A stretch of DNA of 64,000 nt, from contig CAMAWD010000019.1 in NCBI GenBank assembly GCA_945861785.1, positions 1 through 64,000 of the forward strand, read 5' to 3'. Position 1 is the stretch's first letter. Each line of letters starts with the position of its first letter. Shown here in pieces: positions 52,210 through 60,919 of this stretch. This stretch comes from Rhodoferax sp. OV413 (GTDB lineage: Bacteria; Pseudomonadota; Gammaproteobacteria; Burkholderiales; Burkholderiaceae_C). The notes beneath the pieces are model-generated. The model searched no databases. It saw only the letters and a program-made list of their open reading frames with translations, and was not told where the DNA came from. A program made the position numbers and the translations under genes.

Positions 52210-53051
52210 GCTGCTCGGCGCTCGACCTGCGGGCCGTGGGCTACCGTACCGGGCGCGGCGAGGTGCTGGTTGCGCCGGTGACGCTGCAACTCGCAGCCGG
52301 GCAGCACCTGGCCGTAGTCGGGCCCAATGGTGCCGGCAAATCGACCTTGCTGCGGTTGCTGGGCGGGACACTCAAGCCCAGCTTTGGCGAAGTGCGGATC
52401 GACGACCAGCCTGTGCACGGCATGCGTGCAGACGAACGCGCCCGCACCATCGCCGTGCTCGGCCAAAATGACCAAACCGACGTCCGCCTGCGGGTTGTGG
52501 ACTACGTGGGCCTGGGCTGCCTGCCCCATCGAAACCACCGAACCAGCGACCAACTGGACGTCCAGGTTGCCCAAGCCATGGAACGCTGCCAGTTGCAAGC
52601 GCTGGCAGTGCGCGCGATGGGCAGCCTTTCGGGCGGAGAGCGCCAGCGCGCCCACCTGGCACGGGCACTGGCACAAGCGCCAAAGCTGCTACTGCTGGAC
52701 GAGCCCACCAACCACCTGGACCCGCGCGCTGCACTCGACTTGCTGCACGGCGTAGCCACGCTGGGTATCACGGTAGTGGCGGTGCTGCACAACCTGGCGC
52801 TGGTACCGCAGTGGGCGGACCGTGTCGCCGTGTTCCAGCGCGGTGCCCTTGTCGCGTTCGACGCGCCACCCGCCGCACTGTCCTCGGTGCGCGTGCACCA
52901 GGTCTTCGGCATCCACTCGTTCTATTTGCCGCACCCCGAGACCGCGCAGCCCCTGCTGGTCATGGACACCTGCGCCGCACCAGCGCCGCAGCGCCGCCAC
53001 AGCGCTGTGCGTCAGAGTTTTTTCAGCCACTACGAGGAACTATCCCCATGA
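52206..53051 (+). CDS. FecE/BtuD-like ABC transporter ATP-binding protein
   Basis: 281 residues, ATGA overlap with the DUF1636 stop. Walker A GPNGAGKSTLLRLLGG, signature SLSGGERQRAHLARALAQ, Walker B LLLLDEPTNHLDP, H-loop VLHNLALVPQWAD. Type typical of iron-siderophore/cobalamin importers. A 30-residue C-terminal tail follows the canonical domain. Forms a transporter with the two following genes; in this Zur-linked context a zinc chelate is a likely cargo. Confidence 0.9.
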   Translation: MSCSALDLRAVGYRTGRGEVLVAPVTLQLAAGQHLAVVGPNGAGKSTLLRLLGGTLKPSFGEVRIDDQPVHGMRADERARTIAVLGQNDQTDVRLRVVDYVGLGCLPHRNHRTSDQLDVQVAQAMERCQLQALAVRAMGSLSGGERQRAHLARALAQAPKLLLLDEPTNHLDPRAALDLLHGVATLGITVVAVLHNLALVPQWADRVAVFQRGALVAFDAPPAALSSVRVHQVFGIHSFYLPHPETAQPLLVMDTCAAPAPQRRHSAVRQSFFSHYEELSP

Positions 53052-53998
53052 AACCTGCCATCGCTACGCTAGTGCTTGCCCTTGCGGCGTCTGTCGCATC
53101 GGCGCAGAACTTTCCACTCACGGTTGACAATTGCGGCGAACCTCTGACGTTTACCGCGCCGCCCAAGCGTGCCATCGTGCACGACATGAACATGACCGAG
53201 ATGGCGCTGGCATTGCAGCTTAACCAGTCGATGGTAGGCGTGACCGGCATCACCGGCTGGTACAAGGCCGGGCCTGAGTTCAAGCAGGCGCTTGGCAGCA
53301 TCCCCGAACTGGCACCCAAATACCCGACTCTCGAAAACCTCCTTGCAGCCAATCCAGACTTCTTCTTTGCCGGTTGGAACTACGGCATGAAGGTCGGCGG
53401 CGATGTCACTCCGACCAGCCTTGCCAAGTACAACATCAAGACACTGGTCTTGAGCGAGAGTTGCATTCATGTCAATAAAACCCGCCCGGCAGCGTCGATG
53501 GATCTTTTGTACACGGATTTTGTCAAGCTCGGCAGCATCTTCGGCAAGGCGCAGCAGGCCACTGCCATGGTCGCCCAGTGGAAGTCACGGCTCGCACAGA
53601 TCAAGCCGGTAAACGCTGCCAGGGACACCCGGGTGTTCCTGTTCGACTCGGGTGAAGACAAGCCGTTCACCGCTGGCAAATACGCCATCCCCAGCGCGAT
53701 GATCGAGGCCGCCGGCGGGCGCAACATCATGGCTGACATGGAGACCAGTTGGGGAACAACATCCTGGGAAACCGTCGCAACCCGCAATCCACAGTTCCTG
53801 GTGCTGCTCGACTACCAGGACGGCAACGGTGTCACCAAGCTGCTGCAGTTTCTGAAGTCGCACCCGGCCATGAAGGAGACCGATGCGGTTCGTAATGGAC
53901 GCTTTGTTGCGCTTCGTTACGCCGAGTTGACGCCCGGCCCCGCCAACATCGAGGCGATCGAGAAGATTGCCAAGGTCATGGCGGCGAGCATCAAGTGA
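53048..53998 (+). CDS. Periplasmic metal-chelate binding protein (FecB/BtuF-like)
   Basis: 316 residues. Signal peptide MKPAIATLVLALAASVASA, then QNFPLTVDNCGEPLTFTAPPKRAIVHDMNMTEMALALQLNQSMVGVTGI, the PF01497 signature. ENLLAANPDFFFAGWNYGMKVGGDVTPTSLAKYNIKTLVLSESC and AIPSAMIEAAGGRNIMADM follow. No lipoprotein Cys at the signal end. Delivers a chelated metal to the FecCD-like permease. Such proteins bind siderophores, haem or corrinoids; zincophore binding is an inference from neighbours. Confidence 0.88.
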   Translation: MKPAIATLVLALAASVASAQNFPLTVDNCGEPLTFTAPPKRAIVHDMNMTEMALALQLNQSMVGVTGITGWYKAGPEFKQALGSIPELAPKYPTLENLLAANPDFFFAGWNYGMKVGGDVTPTSLAKYNIKTLVLSESCIHVNKTRPAASMDLLYTDFVKLGSIFGKAQQATAMVAQWKSRLAQIKPVNAARDTRVFLFDSGEDKPFTAGKYAIPSAMIEAAGGRNIMADMETSWGTTSWETVATRNPQFLVLLDYQDGNGVTKLLQFLKSHPAMKETDAVRNGRFVALRYAELTPGPANIEAIEKIAKVMAASIK

Positions 53999-55026
53999 TC
54001 ACTGGCCGCGCCTACGCGGTAGCGATGACAGGTGGCGCAGTGCTGCTGACGCTGCTGATGTTTGTCGCAGTTGCCAAAGGCAGCACGCCCATACCGCTGC
54101 CAGCCGTGGCGGCTTCATTGCTCGGTCCGTGGGCCAACGCCGCGGGCCTACCCGCGGTAGCGCCGACCGTGCAGCAAATCGTGCTCGACCTGCGCGTGCC
54201 GCGCGCCGTGCTGGGGGCCGTGGTGGGCGCGGGCCTGGCGATGGTCGGCGTCGTGCTGCAGACGGTCACGCGCAACGATCTAGCCGACCCTTTTCTGTTC
54301 GGGCTGTCCTCCGGTGCCAGCGCCGGCGCCGTCGCGGTCATCACCATCACGGGCGAATTGCTCGGTATCTGGACTCTGCCATTGGCCGCCCTCGCTGGCG
54401 GCCTGTTGTCTGCCACGGCGGTGCTGGCGATTGTGAAGCGCTGTGAAGGCAGCGGTCCCGAGAAGCTCATCCTGGCCGGGCTGGCAAGCTCTTTCCTGTT
54501 TGGCGCGATTACACACTTCCTGGTATTTTCTGGTGACCAACGGGCTGCCCATTCAGTGTTGTTCTGGACCCTTGGCGGTCTTGGCCTGGCGCGCTGGGAC
54601 AACCTGCCCCTGGCACTGCTTGGCTTGCTGCTGCTGTCGGCTTTTGCGCTGGCGCGTCGGCACGCTCTGAACGCGCTGTTGGCAGGCGAAGAAACCGCAA
54701 CAACCCTGGGCATCGATACCGCACGCCTGCGCTCCGAGGTGTTTGCGGTCGCCGCCGTGGCCACTGCATGCTTCGTCGCGCTGACCGGTGTGATCGGCTT
54801 TGTCGGGCTGATGGTGCCGCATCTGGCGCGTGCGCTGGTTGGCGCTCTGCACGGACGACTGCTGGCCGTGTCGGCGCTGGGTGGCGCTGGATTGCTGCTC
54901 AGCAGTGACCTGTTTTGCCGCACCGTGCTGCCGCCACAAGAGTTGCCTGTCGGCATCGTGACTGCAGCTATCGGCGGCCTGTTTGTAGTGTTTCTCGTCC
55001 TGGGCGGATCGAACCGCCACAACTGA
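53995..55026 (+). CDS. FecCD-family ABC transporter permease
   Basis: 343 residues, about ten helices; GTG start overlaps the binding-protein stop (GTGA). [67 protein letters not shown] and [16 protein letters not shown] are FecCD landmarks. Single permease gene, so it would homodimerise as in BtuC. Together with the preceding ATPase and binding protein it resembles the PA2912-PA2914 system said to respond to zinc limitation in Pseudomonas. Confidence 0.92.
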   Translation: MITGRAYAVAMTGGAVLLTLLMFVAVAKGSTPIPLPAVAASLLGPWANAAGLPAVAPTVQQIVLDLRVPRAVLGAVVGAGLAMVGVVLQTVTRNDLADPFLFGLSSGASAGAVAVITITGELLGIWTLPLAALAGGLLSATAVLAIVKRCEGSGPEKLILAGLASSFLFGAITHFLVFSGDQRAAHSVLFWTLGGLGLARWDNLPLALLGLLLLSAFALARRHALNALLAGEETATTLGIDTARLRSEVFAVAAVATACFVALTGVIGFVGLMVPHLARALVGALHGRLLAVSALGGAGLLLSSDLFCRTVLPPQELPVGIVTAAIGGLFVVFLVLGGSNRHN

Positions 55027-55054
55027 CCATGACATTTTTCATCAAGGAGTCACC

Positions 55055-56065
55055 ATGAACGCAACCCAAATCCCCGTCACCATCCTCACCGGTTTTCTCG
55101 GCAGTGGCAAGACCACGCTGCTCAACCGCATCCTGAAGGAACAACACGGCCACCGCATTGCGGTGATCGAAAACGAGTTCGGCGAGGCCGGCATCGACAA
55201 CGAACTGCTGGTGCAGGACCGCGATGAACAGATCATCGAGATGAACAACGGCTGCATCTGCTGCACCGTGCGCGGCGACCTGGTGCGGATCCTGGGCGAA
55301 CTGGCGCACAAGCGCAGCACCGGCAAGCTGCAGTTCGACCGTGTGGTGATCGAGACCACCGGGCTGGCTGATCCGGCACCGGTAGCCCAGACCTTTTTCG
55401 TCGACGAGGACATCAGCCAGCGCTATCTGCTGGACGCGATCGTCACACTGGTGGATGCCAAACACGCACCTGCCCAGCTCGACGCGCACCACGAGGCGCA
55501 AGAGCAGGTCGGGTTTGCCGACCGCCTGCTGCTCACCAAGACAGATCTGGTGCCGGCCGCCGATGCGCAGGCGCTGCGGGCCCGACTGGCAAGGATGAAT
55601 CCGCGCGCCAGGATTGCCGACGCGCACCACGGCGTAGCCGATATCGACGACCTGCTGGACATCCGCGGCTTCAACCTGAACGCCATCCTCGAGATCGAGC
55701 CCGACTTCCTGACCGACGTGGACCATGAACACGACGACGACGTCACCTCCTTCGTTTTCCGCGAAACGCGGCCACTGGACCTGGAGCGCATAGAGGAGTT
55801 CCTGAGCGTCATGGTGCAGACCTACGGCGTCAACCTGATGCGCTACAAGGGCATATTGCACATCCAGGGCGTCGACCAGCGCGTCGTGTTCCAGGGCGTC
55901 CACATGCTGATGGGGTCGGACGCCGGCGCGCCCTGGAAAAAGGGCGAACAGCGCGGCTCCAAACTGGTCTTCATCGGCCGAGGCATGCCACGTGCCCTGC
56001 TCGAACAAGGTCTTGCGCAATGCGTCGCGGCGGTCAGCCCGGCCGCCACACCAGCGCACCCGTGA
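55055..56065 (+). CDS. COG0523 (CobW-type) GTPase, copy 2
   Basis: 336 residues. P-loop [22 protein letters not shown] in [31 protein letters not shown], base-recognition LLTKTDLV (TKTD instead of NKxD, common in YjiA-like members). Metal-loop-like [10 protein letters not shown] in the second half. CobW_C includes [20 protein letters not shown] and [19 protein letters not shown]. Shorter than copy 1, closer to YjiA/YeiR. Two COG0523 paralogues in one Zur-linked operon suggest distinct client enzymes. 28 bases after the permease. Confidence 0.92.
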   Translation: MNATQIPVTILTGFLGSGKTTLLNRILKEQHGHRIAVIENEFGEAGIDNELLVQDRDEQIIEMNNGCICCTVRGDLVRILGELAHKRSTGKLQFDRVVIETTGLADPAPVAQTFFVDEDISQRYLLDAIVTLVDAKHAPAQLDAHHEAQEQVGFADRLLLTKTDLVPAADAQALRARLARMNPRARIADAHHGVADIDDLLDIRGFNLNAILEIEPDFLTDVDHEHDDDVTSFVFRETRPLDLERIEEFLSVMVQTYGVNLMRYKGILHIQGVDQRVVFQGVHMLMGSDAGAPWKKGEQRGSKLVFIGRGMPRALLEQGLAQCVAAVSPAATPAHP

Positions 56066-56109
56066 CCATTGTCTTTGTTTCGTCCAACCACCTCACACAG
56101 GAACACCCC

Positions 56110-57674
56110 GTGACCAACCATTCCCCTCGCCTTGCAGGCCGTCTGAACCTGGCCGTCGCTGCCCTGATCGCTGCCGCCACATGCTCGGCCATGCCCGCGC
56201 ATGCCGCAGCGGCCGACAAGAAGACGATGCAGATCGCCGCCCCGTGGGAGATCGGCAGCCTCGATCCCGCCAAGGCCGGTTATATCTTCACACGCATGCA
56301 GGTCAGCGAGACGCTGGTCGGTGTAGATGCGCAGGGCGGTCTCGCGCCAGGTCTGGCCAGCGGGTGGGAGGTGTCTGCGAACCAGTTGGTCTGGCGCTTC
56401 CGGTTGCGCCCTGGCGCGAAGTTCCACGACGGCGCCACGCTGACCCCGGCCGATGCCGTGCGCGCCCTGGAGCGGGCCCGCGCCAACCCCGGGGTGCTGG
56501 GCAATGCGCCCGTGCAGAAGATCAGCGCCGACAAAGACGCGGTGGTGTTCGAACTCAGCAGGCCGTTCAGCCCGTTGGCTGCGTTCCTTGCCCACGCCAG
56601 CACCCAGATTCTTGCGCCGGCGTCTTATGCCGCGGACGGCACCGTGAAGGCCGTGGTGGGCACCGGCCCGTACAAGATCGCCAGCATCCAGCCACCTCAA
56701 AAGATGGAGGTCGAGCGGTTCGACGGCTGGCAAGGAAAGAAGCCCGCGATCGAACGCGTGGGATACCTGGCGGTCGGGCGCGGCGAGACGCGCAACATGC
56801 TCGCCAACAGCGGCCAGGCCGACCTGGTGTTCACCCACGACCCGGCCAACTTCGACCGGCTCAAGGCCCAGAAGAAGCTGAAATTCGAAAGCATGGCAAT
56901 TCCGCGCACCATCTACATCAAGGTCAATGCCGCACACCCGGCGCTCAAGGATGTGGCGACGCGGCGTGCACTCAGCCTGGCGATCGACCGCACCGGCATC
57001 GCCACGGGCGTGATGCGGGAGCCCCGCGCCGCGGCGACGCAGCTGTTTGCTCCGGTGATGCAGGAATGGCATGTCCCGGCCCTGCAGTCCCTGGGCCGCG
57101 ACCTGGCCCAGGCGCGCGAGTTGCTCAAGTCCGCCGGCTGGACACCCGGCCCAGGCGGTGTGCTGCAACGAGATGGCAAACCCTTCAAGGTAACGATGCG
57201 CACCTTCTCCGACCGGCCCGAGTTGCCGACCATCGCGACCGCCATCCAGGCCCAGCTCAAGGAGGTCGGCATCGACATGGCCGTGGCGATCATGAACTCG
57301 GGCGAGATTCCGGGCGGGCACAAGGATGGCTCGCTGGAGCTCGCCCTGCTGGCGCGCAACTATTCGCTGGTGCCGGACCCGGTGGGCACCCTGCTGCAGG
57401 ACTTCGGCCCCACCGGAGGCGATTGGGGTGCAATGAACTGGACCAGCGCCGCCCTGCGCGATGCCATTGCCGCACTCAGTGCGCCAGCGACGCCAACCGG
57501 CGCTCGGTGTTGCGCGGCACCATCGCCACCATCCTGCAGGCTGATCTGCCGGTGATTCCGGTGATCTGGTACCAGCACACGACCACGTACAGCGCACGCA
57601 TCTCCAATGTGTCGATCGATCCGCTGGAGCTCTCCTACCGCATCGACCAAATGCAGTGGACGGGCCGGGATTGA
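56110..57674 (+). pseudogene. Peptide/nickel-type (Opp/CntA-like) ABC binding protein gene, frameshifted
   Basis: GTG start (CAGGA upstream), signal peptide ending MPAHAAA, then KKTMQIAAPWEIGSLDPAKAGYIFTRMQVSETLVGVDAQG and FRLRPGAKFHDGATLTPADAVRAL, typical family 5. The reading frame holds until about 57480 (ALRDAIAALSAP) and then runs into an unrelated tail and a stop at 57555. The true C terminus, SVLRGTIATILQADLPVIPVIWYQH...DPLELSYRIDQMQW, continues in the -1 frame to 57674. The span is 1565 bases, one short of 522 codons, so a single-base loss explains it. Either an inactivating mutation or a sequencing error. Cargo may be a metallophore. Confidence 0.85.
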
Positions 57675-58648
57675 GCGCCACGCCGGGTGGTCAGCGCCTG
57701 CTGCAGGCGCTGGGTTCCGGTGCGGCGCGCCTGCTGGCGCGCGCACTGGCCGTCGCCGGCATCGTTGGCGTGATCTCGTTTGCACTGATGCGTTCACTGC
57801 CAGGCGATGCCGCCTACCGTATCGCCGCCGGGCGGTATGGCTACGACATCGTCGATACTGCCGCGGCCGACAAGGTGCGCAGCGAGTTGGGTCTCGACCA
57901 GCCGTGGTGGGTGCAACTGGGGGCCTGGCTGGGAGAGCTGGCCCAGGGCAACCTGGGCCGCTCGATGGTGTCGGGGGATCTGGTGGCCGAGGAGCTGTCG
58001 CACCAGCTCGGCCATACGGTCGGCCTTGCGCTGGCGTCGTGGGCCCTGGCCCTGGCCCTGGGCCTCGCAGCGGGGGCCGCAGTGGCACTGACCGGCAGAC
58101 GCTGGCTCGACGGCATGCTGACCTCAGTCAGCCTGGGCTTCAAGGCCACGCCGACCTTCGTGCTCGGCCTGGGGCTGGCCACCGTGCTGGCGGTGCAATG
58201 GAACTGGTTGCCGGCCGCGGGCCACGGCGGCGCCGAGTACCTGGTGCTACCGGCGTTCACCCTGGCGCTCGGGCTCGCCGCCGGGCTGTCGCAGGTGACA
58301 CATCACCGCATGCGCCAGGTGCTGGCCACGCCGTCGGTGGCGTTCGCGCGTACCAAGGGACTGTCCCGGCGCTGGGTCGTGCTGCGCCACGTGCTGCGCA
58401 ACACGGCGGTGCCGGTGGCGGCCTATTCAGGCATGCAACTGGTGCTGCTGATCGAAGGCGTGGTGGTGGTGGAGAGCTTTTTCGCCTGGCCCGGTATTGG
58501 CCATGCGCTGATCCATGCCCTGATCGCGCGTGACATCCCCATGGTGCAAGGCACTGCGCTGTGCATGGGCATGCTGTTCGTCGTGCTCAGTGCCGCGGTG
58601 GACGGCCTTTGCTGGCTGCTCGACCCGCGCCTGCAAAAAGGACGATGA
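57656..58648 (+). CDS. Peptide/nickel-type ABC permease (DppB/NikB-like)
   Basis: 330 residues, six helices. Overlaps the end of the binding-protein gene; start may be GTG 57656 or TTG 57671 (TTGA overlap). GVISFALMRSLPGDAAYR, LGLDQPWWVQLGAWLGELAQGNLGRSM and the EAA loop RTKGLSRRWVVLRHVLRNTAVPVAAYSGMQL, GVVVVESFFAWPGIGHALIHALIARDIPMVQG are family hallmarks. Builds the channel with the next permease. Confidence 0.92.
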   Translation: MDGPGLSATPGGQRLLQALGSGAARLLARALAVAGIVGVISFALMRSLPGDAAYRIAAGRYGYDIVDTAAADKVRSELGLDQPWWVQLGAWLGELAQGNLGRSMVSGDLVAEELSHQLGHTVGLALASWALALALGLAAGAAVALTGRRWLDGMLTSVSLGFKATPTFVLGLGLATVLAVQWNWLPAAGHGGAEYLVLPAFTLALGLAAGLSQVTHHRMRQVLATPSVAFARTKGLSRRWVVLRHVLRNTAVPVAAYSGMQLVLLIEGVVVVESFFAWPGIGHALIHALIARDIPMVQGTALCMGMLFVVLSAAVDGLCWLLDPRLQKGR

Positions 58649-58649
58649 C

Positions 58650-59471
58650 ATGAACCCTTCCATGTCGACGATGCCCCGCAGCTTCGCGGGGCTGCGCTGG
58701 AGCCAGCGCGGCGCACTGCTCGTGCTGTTGGCACTGGCAGCGTTTGCCGGTCTGGCGCCATGGTGGTTGCCAGACCCGCATGTGCAGGATCTCGACGCCG
58801 TCCTGCAGACCCCGTCTGCGCGTCACTGGCTGGGCACCGATGCCTTCGGGCGCAGCGCCCTGGCGCGGCTGGCCGAGGGAACCCGGGTGTCGTTGCTGCT
58901 CGCCCTGGGTTCGGCCCTCGTAGCCGCACTGGCCGGCACCACGCTGGGCATAGTGGCCGCGGCGCGGCCGGGTTGGCCGGACCGTCTGCTGCAAGGTGCG
59001 GGCGACGCCGTGATGGCGCTGCCGGCCTTGTTGTGGGTGCTGCTGCTGTCGGCGCTGGACCCCGGCGAGAAATGGCCGCTGTACATGGGGCTGGTGCTCA
59101 CGGCGTGGGTCGAGTTCTTTCGCACGACGCGCGCGTCGGTCGGTGTCCTGCTTGCGGGGCCGCAGGTCCAGGCCGGCCGCCTGCTGGGTTTCGGCCCGGT
59201 CTACATCGCGCGTCACCATCTGTGGCCGGAAATCCGCCCGACGGTGGTGGCGCTGACAGCATTCGCCATGTGCAACGCCGTGCTGGCCGTGGCCGCCATG
59301 GGATTCGTGGGCATCGGCCTGCGCCCACCCGGCGCAGAACTGGGGCTGCTGATGACCGAGGCCCTGCCCTATTCGGACGACGCGCCCCAGCTCTTGCTGG
59401 CGCCGATCGCGGTGCTGCTGCTGTGTGTCGCCGCGCTGCACGCACTGACCCGGACCGGAGAGCCGGAATGA
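58650..59471 (+). CDS. Peptide/nickel-type ABC permease (DppC/NikC-like)
   Basis: 273 residues from ATG 58650. GLAPWWLPDPHVQDLDAVLQTPSARHWLGTDAFGRSALARLAEGTRVSLLLALGSALVAALAG contains the family's HWLGTDxxGRD-like motif; EAA-type loop near QAGRLLGFGPVYIARHHLWPEIRP. Five or six helices. Starts one base after the preceding stop and overlaps the ATPase gene by four bases. Confidence 0.91.
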   Translation: MNPSMSTMPRSFAGLRWSQRGALLVLLALAAFAGLAPWWLPDPHVQDLDAVLQTPSARHWLGTDAFGRSALARLAEGTRVSLLLALGSALVAALAGTTLGIVAAARPGWPDRLLQGAGDAVMALPALLWVLLLSALDPGEKWPLYMGLVLTAWVEFFRTTRASVGVLLAGPQVQAGRLLGFGPVYIARHHLWPEIRPTVVALTAFAMCNAVLAVAAMGFVGIGLRPPGAELGLLMTEALPYSDDAPQLLLAPIAVLLLCVAALHALTRTGEPE

Positions 59472-60910
59472 CGCCAGCGCTCGAGATCAACGACCTGGAA
59501 ATCCGCACCCAGGCCCGGCATGGTCATGGCGCCATCGTGCACCGGACGAGCCTTCAGGTCGCGCCCGGCGCACGCCTCACCATCCTCGGTGAGTCCGGCT
59601 CCGGCAAGTCCATCCTGGCGCAGGCCATCATGGGCACACTGCCGCCGGGCGTCACCGCCAGCGGCAGGATCGCAGTCTGGGGGCAGGCGCTGGACGGTAT
59701 GGCGCCGCGCACCCGCAGGGACCTGTGGGGCCGCACCCTGGCGATGTTGCCGCAAGAACCATGGCTGGCACTGAATCCGACGATGCGCAGCCTGGCCCAG
59801 GTAGCCGAAGTGCCGCACAGGGTGCTGGGCCAGGCCTGGCCAGCAGCGCAGGAAACCGCCCGCGCGGCGCTGGCGCAGGTGCGCTTGCTTTCGGCCGCGC
59901 ACAAGTACCCGCACCAGATCTCGGGCGGAATGGCGCAACGCGTGGCGTTCGCGGCCACCTGCGCGTCGGGCGCCCGGCTGTTGATCGCGGACGAACCGAC
60001 GAAGGGACTGGACGCGGCATTGCGGAACCAGATCGGCGACCTGCTGGCAGCCCACCTGCGCGCCGACCACGCACTGATCACGATCACCCACGATGTGGCG
60101 CTGGCGCGGCGACTGGGCGGCACGGTCGCAATCATGCTGGACGGTCGCATCGTCGAGCAGGGCCCGGCCAGCGAAGTGCTCACGCACCCGCAACATGCCT
60201 ACAGCCAGGCCCTGGTCCAGGCCGATCCAGCAAATTGGCCTTGCATGGCGCATGCCCTGCCATCGTCGGCACGCGCAGTGGTGACCGCCACGCAGCTGTC
60301 CAAATCCTTCGGCGCCCACCAGTTGTTCACCGGTGTCGACCTGGCGGTGGCACAGGGCGAGATCGTGGCCGTGCCGGGCCCCAGTGGCTGCGGCAAGACG
60401 ACGCTCGGTCACATCCTGCTGGGTCTTGAGCACGCCGACACCGGCCAGGTGCACCGGCCTGGTGCGAGCCGCCCCGTTTCGCTGCAAAAACTTTACCAAG
60501 ACCCGCCCGCGGCCTTCGCCCCGCAGCGGAGCCTGCGGGACAGCCTGGACGACCTCGTTCAACGGCACCACCTTGGCATGACAGACGCCCGCGAGCTGAT
60601 GCGCACGCTGCGGCTCGACGACGAACTGCTCGACCGCCTGCCGGCCCAGGTGTCCGGCGGGGAACTGCAGCGTTTCGCCCTGCTGCGCGTCCTGCTGTTG
60701 CGGCCGGCCTTCGTGTTTGCCGACGAGCCCGGCTCTCGCCTGGACCCCATCACGCAGAAGCTGACGATGCAACTGCTCAACGACAGCGCCGCCGCACATG
60801 GTTTCGGCGTCGTGCTGGTTACCCACGATGCAGCTGTCGCCCGCAACGGCGCGCACCGGGTTGCGCGCATTCCGTTCGTCAATGCAGATGCGGCGGGCGG
60901 TGCACTATAG
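59468..60910 (+). CDS. Fused double ATPase of peptide/nickel-type ABC transporter (DppD-DppF fusion)
   Basis: 480 residues with two nucleotide-binding domains. Domain 1: Walker A GESGSGKSILAQAIMG, signature ISGGMAQRVAFAATCASG, Walker B LLIADEPTKGLDA. Domain 2 (from ~270): Walker A GPSGCGKTTLGHILLG, signature VSGGELQRFALLRVLL, Walker B FVFADEPGSRLDP. The fused form is like CntDF/YliA-type in one chain and shorter than most fusions. It powers the two permeases upstream. Ends at a hairpin next to the hydrolase gene. Confidence 0.9.
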   Translation: MTPALEINDLEIRTQARHGHGAIVHRTSLQVAPGARLTILGESGSGKSILAQAIMGTLPPGVTASGRIAVWGQALDGMAPRTRRDLWGRTLAMLPQEPWLALNPTMRSLAQVAEVPHRVLGQAWPAAQETARAALAQVRLLSAAHKYPHQISGGMAQRVAFAATCASGARLLIADEPTKGLDAALRNQIGDLLAAHLRADHALITITHDVALARRLGGTVAIMLDGRIVEQGPASEVLTHPQHAYSQALVQADPANWPCMAHALPSSARAVVTATQLSKSFGAHQLFTGVDLAVAQGEIVAVPGPSGCGKTTLGHILLGLEHADTGQVHRPGASRPVSLQKLYQDPPAAFAPQRSLRDSLDDLVQRHHLGMTDARELMRTLRLDDELLDRLPAQVSGGELQRFALLRVLLLRPAFVFADEPGSRLDPITQKLTMQLLNDSAAAHGFGVVLVTHDAAVARNGAHRVARIPFVNADAAGGAL

Positions 60911-60918
60911 TCACCCGC
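60891..60918. promoter_or_regulatory. Hairpin over the ATPase stop and the hydrolase start region
   Basis: GGCGGG (60891-60896) pairs with CCCGCC (60913-60918), enclosing the palindrome ACTATAGT; the ATG of the hydrolase follows at 60920. It could mask the hydrolase ribosome-binding site and couple its translation to that of the ATPase. Inference from position only. Confidence 0.4.
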
Positions 60919-60919
60919 C

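Noticed and set aside
56110-57674. Programmed -1 frameshift in the Opp-type binding protein
   Set aside because: No slippery heptamer of the usual kind at the switch around 57478-57492; simple one-base loss is more likely.
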